Below are positions 4,889 to 7,901 of a stretch of 7,901 bases of DNA, piece by piece; within the stretch, counting starts at the first letter, position 1; the number at the start of each line of letters is the position of its first letter. Origin of the DNA: Filomicrobium sp. (GTDB taxonomy: Bacteria > Pseudomonadota > Alphaproteobacteria > Rhizobiales > Hyphomicrobiaceae); assembly GCA_021775655.1 (NCBI GenBank), contig JAJFHK010000146.1, forward strand, positions 1-7,901, written 5' to 3'. Both the position numbers and the translations under genes were made by a program. Below the pieces are notes generated by a model. It was not told where the DNA came from and searched no databases. It saw nothing but the letters and a program-made list of their open reading frames with translations.

Positions 4889-6703
4889 TCAAGCCGTTTT
4901 TTCGAGAAGCTCCGGATAGTAAAGTTGGAAGACTTGTTTCATGAGCGTGTTGAGTTGATCGATTGTTTCGGGCTTGAGTTTGTTTTTGTGGTCGCCGGGG
5001 GCAACGGAGCGGATGTGTGAGTGCTTGTCTTCTTTCTTGGGCCGGATATCGTTTTTCCTGGCGATCTCGGAAAGCTTGTCGGGGTCGATTTCAACGCCGG
5101 TGGCGGTGCAGATCGTCTCGGCCAGGGCCTGCTTGTCGAAGATCACATCCTCGTAGCGTACCAGGGTGGTTTGTTTCGAGAGGAGTTCGCCGAGACGAAT
5201 GAGATGCGTACTCACACTCTTGGCGTTTTCCAGGACGTAGTCGTCAATGCCGGACGATAAAGCGCGCTGCCTTGTTTCTTCGGCGCGCTGGCGGGCAATG
5301 CCTGATTGGGGAACCGAATGGGAGTAGGCATGCGAGAAGTACAGCGAGACCAGGATGTCGCGCGGATCGCGGACCATCAGGATCTTGTTGGCGCCTTCGA
5401 AGTTCGTTGAGTTCCTGAGCACCTTGGAGAACGAGCGAAAGCCGCCGTAGACAACGCCGTCCCTTTCAAACGCACCGTCAAGATCCGCGGTGATCTCGTC
5501 GATGACCAGACCTTGCGTGCGCAGGTGGTTTGGAAGATTGATCGAGTGGCGGCCGGAGGCGGCAAGGATCTCGTCAAGCATCACGTTCAACAGCGTGCTG
5601 CCGCCCTTGAAGATGCCGAAAATGAAGGTTGCGGGCTGGTTGGGGATCGCCAGCGGCACGGCCAACTCGCACGACACAACCGTATCGCTCTTTGTCTTAA
5701 AGCGGAACTCGCGCGGGGCGGAGAGGATGGCGCGATAGCTGTCCTGCTCCTGGGGCCTGGCCGACACAATCAAATTGTAGATGCGGCGGTGGCCGCTTCT
5801 GACAACCTTGTGCACGACGGGGGCGTGCTTGAGCATCTGATGGGCGCCGACGGCAAGCGCGCCATAACCCTGCTCGGCCATGTCGCGCGAACGTTTGGCG
5901 AGTTCTTTCCAGGCGGCCTGCGGCGTGTGCATCTCTTCCCACAACCCCACCAGGCGCGAGATGGCGGTCTCCTGGGAGGGGCCGTGACCTTCCAGCTTGT
6001 GTGAGTTGAGGAAGGTGTTGACGTGGCTGGCGAAGCGGTGGACTTCCTTCTCGTTCAATTGGCGCTGCACGCCGACAATCGCCTCCAGAACGGTGCTGCC
6101 CTTCTCATAAAACTCGGTCTTGTCCCAGTTCTGGGCGTGCTTGATGTGGTGGACGTGGGAGCCGTCGAGACGGTTGGCAACAAGGCCCTCTTTGAGAAAA
6201 GCGAGCGGAACGAAAAAGTCCCACCACGGCAGCCCGATATAAAGGTCGTTGCTGGCAATGACACGGGCATGCTGGGGGCGGAAGGCAAAGAAGTCCCAGC
6301 CGTCGGTATAGACGCTCAAGGGCGTGCCATCGTTATCGGTGTCGGTGCGGGAGGAAAAGACCAGGCCGGCATCATCGGTCGCAAGAATGTGCGCCAGTTC
6401 ATCCCTCTTGGCCAGCGAGATGTCGGAGTTGCAAAAGGCGACGTGGCGGCAGTCTTGCGCTGAACCCATGGCTTCGGCGAGCTTGGCAAGGCGCACGTAA
6501 TAGCGGTCATAGGGGATCTCGTCGTCGAAACTGTAGGGTTCGATCCAGTCGGGAAGACCGCTTAGAAGGGCTGTTTCGCGGCGCTCGTTGACGGTGACAA
6601 TGCGGGTGGAAAAATCGCGCCAGGTGCTAAGCGCGGCGATCTGCTCGTCGAGTTTGCGCGGCATGATCGACGTGAAAAGCACAACGCCCTGCTTGTCGCT
6701 CAT
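4889..6703 (-). CDS. Two-domain protein: N-terminal glycosyltransferase-like domain fused to C-terminal sulfotransferase
   Basis: Predicted 604-residue bifunctional enzyme. Residues 7-240 look like a GT-A-type domain: VVLFTSIMPR (7-16) opens it, AFCNSDISL (89-97) has the position and form of a DXD metal site, and SVYTDGWDFFAFR (130-142) and GLPWWDFFVP (157-166) are aromatic segments of the expected acceptor region. I do not recognise its exact family. Residues 241-355 have no clear assignment. Residues 356-600 are a sulfotransferase: 5'-phosphosulfate loop TFIFGIFKGGSTLLN (359-373, with K366 and ST 369-370), 3'-phosphate segment ILMVRDPRDILVSLYFSH (441-458, with R445 and S453), LVRYEDV (514-520), and IRSVAPGDHKNKLKPE (564-579), matching the RKGxxGDWK region that closes the PAPS site. 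ATG 6703 is preferred over the upstream TTG at 6724 because AGGAG lies six bases before it. It sits 17 bases after gmd, so it is probably co-transcribed and may act on a Gmd-derived sugar. Confidence 0.82.
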   Translation of the reverse strand: MSDKQGVVLFTSIMPRKLDEQIAALSTWRDFSTRIVTVNERRETALLSGLPDWIEPYSFDDEIPYDRYYVRLAKLAEAMGSAQDCRHVAFCNSDISLAKRDELAHILATDDAGLVFSSRTDTDNDGTPLSVYTDGWDFFAFRPQHARVIASNDLYIGLPWWDFFVPLAFLKEGLVANRLDGSHVHHIKHAQNWDKTEFYEKGSTVLEAIVGVQRQLNEKEVHRFASHVNTFLNSHKLEGHGPSQETAISRLVGLWEEMHTPQAAWKELAKRSRDMAEQGYGALAVGAHQMLKHAPVVHKVVRSGHRRIYNLIVSARPQEQDSYRAILSAPREFRFKTKSDTVVSCELAVPLAIPNQPATFIFGIFKGGSTLLNVMLDEILAASGRHSINLPNHLRTQGLVIDEITADLDGAFERDGVVYGGFRSFSKVLRNSTNFEGANKILMVRDPRDILVSLYFSHAYSHSVPQSGIARQRAEETRQRALSSGIDDYVLENAKSVSTHLIRLGELLSKQTTLVRYEDVIFDKQALAETICTATGVEIDPDKLSEIARKNDIRPKKEDKHSHIRSVAPGDHKNKLKPETIDQLNTLMKQVFQLYYPELLEKTA

Positions 6704-6709
6704 GGGCAA

Positions 6710-6714
6710 CTCCT
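6710..6714 (-). promoter_or_regulatory. Strong ribosome binding site that fixes the start at 6703
   Basis: On the minus strand AGGAG lies six bases before ATG 6703, inside the 17-base gap after the gmd stop. It argues against the in-frame TTG at 6724, which overlaps the gmd stop codon and would add seven residues. Confidence 0.75.
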
Positions 6715-6720
6715 GCCTGC

Positions 6721-7797
6721 TCAATGATTGCCTTGACCCAGGGCAGGCGTGTAGTTGTCCTGCTGCTCGAGGTCGGATTTGACCATCATCTCGACGAGTT
6801 CGTTGAAGCTGGTCTTGGGCGTCCAGCCGAGGACTTCGCGCGCCTTGGTGGCATCACCCAGCAGCAACTCAACCTCGGTGGGGCGATAATAACGCGGGTC
6901 AATCGAAACAAGCGTGCGGCCACTCTTGCGGTCGATGCCAACCTCGTCTTCGCCCGTCCCCTTCCAGTCGATCTGGATGTCGACACAGCGGAAGGCGGCC
7001 TCGACGAACTCGCGAACCGAACGCGTTTCACCGGTGGCAAGAACAAAATCGTCAGGCGTGTCGTGCTGCAGGATCATCCACATGCCTTCGACGAAGTCCT
7101 TGGCATAGCCCCAGTCGCGCTTGGCATCCATGTTGCCAAGATAAAGACGGTCCTGCTTGCCCTGCAGAATAGCCGCAACCGCGCGCGTGATCTTGCGGGT
7201 CACAAACGTCTCGCCGCGGGTCGGGCCCTCGTGGTTGAACAAAATGCCGTTGCTGGCATAAATGCCGTAGGCTTCGCGATAGTTTACGGCCACCCAGTAG
7301 GCATATAGCTTGGCGGCAGCATACGGCGAACGCGGATAGAACGGTGTGCGTTCGGTCTGCGGGGTCTCCTGCACCTTGCCGTAAAGCTCGGACGTGGACG
7401 CCTGGTAAAAGCGGCAGCTGTCCTCAAGCTTGAGGATGCGGATTGCTTCCAACAACCGCAGCGTGCCGATCGCATCCGAGTTGGCGGTATATTCAGGCGT
7501 CTCGAAGCTCACCGCCACATGGCTTTGGGCGGCCAGGTTATAAATCTCGGTCGGCTGGGTCTCCTGGATGAGGCGGATCAGGTTGGAGGAATCGGTCAGA
7601 TCGCCGTAATGCAGCGTAAAGCGCCCATCAGAAACGTGCGGGTCCTGATAAAGCGGGTCGACGCGCGCGGTGTTGATCAGCGAGGAGCGACGCTTGACGC
7701 CGTGGACCTCATAGCCCTTCTCAAGCAGAATCTCCGACAAAAATGCGCCGTCCTGGCCGGTCGCACCCGTAATCAGCGCAACGCGCCGTTCAGCCAT
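6721..7797 (-). CDS. gmd: GDP-mannose 4,6-dehydratase
   Basis: Converts GDP-D-mannose to GDP-4-keto-6-deoxy-D-mannose, the branch point to GDP-L-fucose, GDP-D-rhamnose and related deoxysugars; soluble, extended short-chain dehydrogenase/reductase family. The nucleotide-binding GATGQDG is at residues 11-17, and the KRRSSL...R segment (35-45) is where the family binds the cofactor phosphate. Catalytic residues are all present: T135 and E137 in STSELYG, Y159 and K163 in SPYAAAK, a constant +3 offset from the E. coli enzyme. [15 protein letters not shown] (188-202) is the family's substrate-binding signature. Length of 358 residues is typical. ATG 7797 is chosen because AAGGGG lies nine bases upstream and the Rossmann strand begins at once; an in-frame TTG at 7836 would add 13 unneeded residues. 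It is first gene of a two-gene operon with the fusion enzyme. No reductase or epimerase partner is visible in the window. Confidence 0.98.
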   Translation of the reverse strand: MAERRVALITGATGQDGAFLSEILLEKGYEVHGVKRRSSLINTARVDPLYQDPHVSDGRFTLHYGDLTDSSNLIRLIQETQPTEIYNLAAQSHVAVSFETPEYTANSDAIGTLRLLEAIRILKLEDSCRFYQASTSELYGKVQETPQTERTPFYPRSPYAAAKLYAYWVAVNYREAYGIYASNGILFNHEGPTRGETFVTRKITRAVAAILQGKQDRLYLGNMDAKRDWGYAKDFVEGMWMILQHDTPDDFVLATGETRSVREFVEAAFRCVDIQIDWKGTGEDEVGIDRKSGRTLVSIDPRYYRPTEVELLLGDATKAREVLGWTPKTSFNELVEMMVKSDLEQQDNYTPALGQGNH

Positions 7798-7842
7798 AAT
7801 CCCAAGCCCCTTAATTTGCGACCGTAAAGTCAACAAGGTTGC

Positions 7843-7871
7843 CTATAGACGTAACTCCCCCTGGTTGGCAA
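7843..7871 (-). promoter_or_regulatory. Candidate promoter for the gmd operon
   Basis: Read on the minus strand, TTGCCA (7871-7866) is followed after 17 bases by CTATAG (7848-7843), a fair match to the -35 and -10 elements of housekeeping promoters in alphaproteobacteria. Transcription would start near 7836, about 40 bases before the gmd ATG at 7797. No operator-like repeat is seen beside it. Confidence 0.35.
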
Positions 7872-7901
7872 GAAACCACGAATACGTCGCCGTGAGACCT
7901 G

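Noticed and set aside
5513..6004. Plus-strand ORF of 163 codons
   Set aside because: It is antisense to the fusion enzyme, which has clear PAPS-binding motifs; the antisense frame has no family features.
6724..7308. Plus-strand ORF of 194 codons
   Set aside because: It is antisense to gmd, whose catalytic residues are all present; long antisense frames are common in GC-rich genes.
7406..7414. AAGCGGCA inside gmd as a repeat of the tRNA 3' end (attachment site)
   Set aside because: Only eight bases match and they sit within the conserved coding sequence of gmd, so this is chance.
1..7901. CRISPR array, insertion sequence or phage genes
   Set aside because: No regularly spaced repeats, transposase, integrase or phage motif was seen on either strand.

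Overview
The window looks like part of a surface-polysaccharide locus from a GC-rich proteobacterium, most likely an alphaproteobacterium (Hyphomicrobiales-like). That placement is an inference from base composition, from the [11 protein letters not shown] form of GDP-mannose dehydratase and from the promoter style; no marker gene in the window fixes the taxon.

Layout. (1) 2-766 (+) is the C-terminal part of an unidentified low-complexity Ala/Pro/Lys/Glu/Ser-rich protein that enters from the left edge. (2) 903-978 (+) is a complete tRNA-Thr with anticodon CGT and encoded CCA. It is followed by about 315 bases without a gene (979-1293), which hold a candidate terminator, two inverted repeats and a short tRNA-5'-like sequence. 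(3) 1294-4842 (+) is a row of four genes in one direction: a NodH/Stf0-type sulfotransferase, a Sulfotransfer_2-type sulfotransferase with a TTG start, and two related family-2 glycosyltransferases. The gaps are short (87, 18 and 39 bases) and a 25-codon ORF fills the first. (4) 4889-7797 (-) is a convergent two-gene operon: gmd (GDP-mannose 4,6-dehydratase), then 17 bases later a 604-residue protein with an N-terminal glycosyltransferase-like domain and a C-terminal sulfotransferase domain. A candidate promoter lies just upstream of gmd.

How the genes may work together. Gmd makes GDP-4-keto-6-deoxymannose, the precursor of GDP-fucose, GDP-rhamnose and related deoxysugars. The two GT2 enzymes and the GT-like domain would add sugars to a glycan, and the three sulfotransferase domains would add sulfate from PAPS. 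Together this reads as a locus for a sulfated, deoxyhexose-containing exopolysaccharide, O-antigen or glycolipid. The second step after Gmd (reductase or epimerase), PAPS synthesis (cysDNC type), polymerase, flippase and export genes are not in the window.

The most notable item is the glycosyltransferase-sulfotransferase fusion encoded directly behind gmd. The density of sulfotransferase domains, three of different types within about 5.5 kb, is also unusual for a bacterium.
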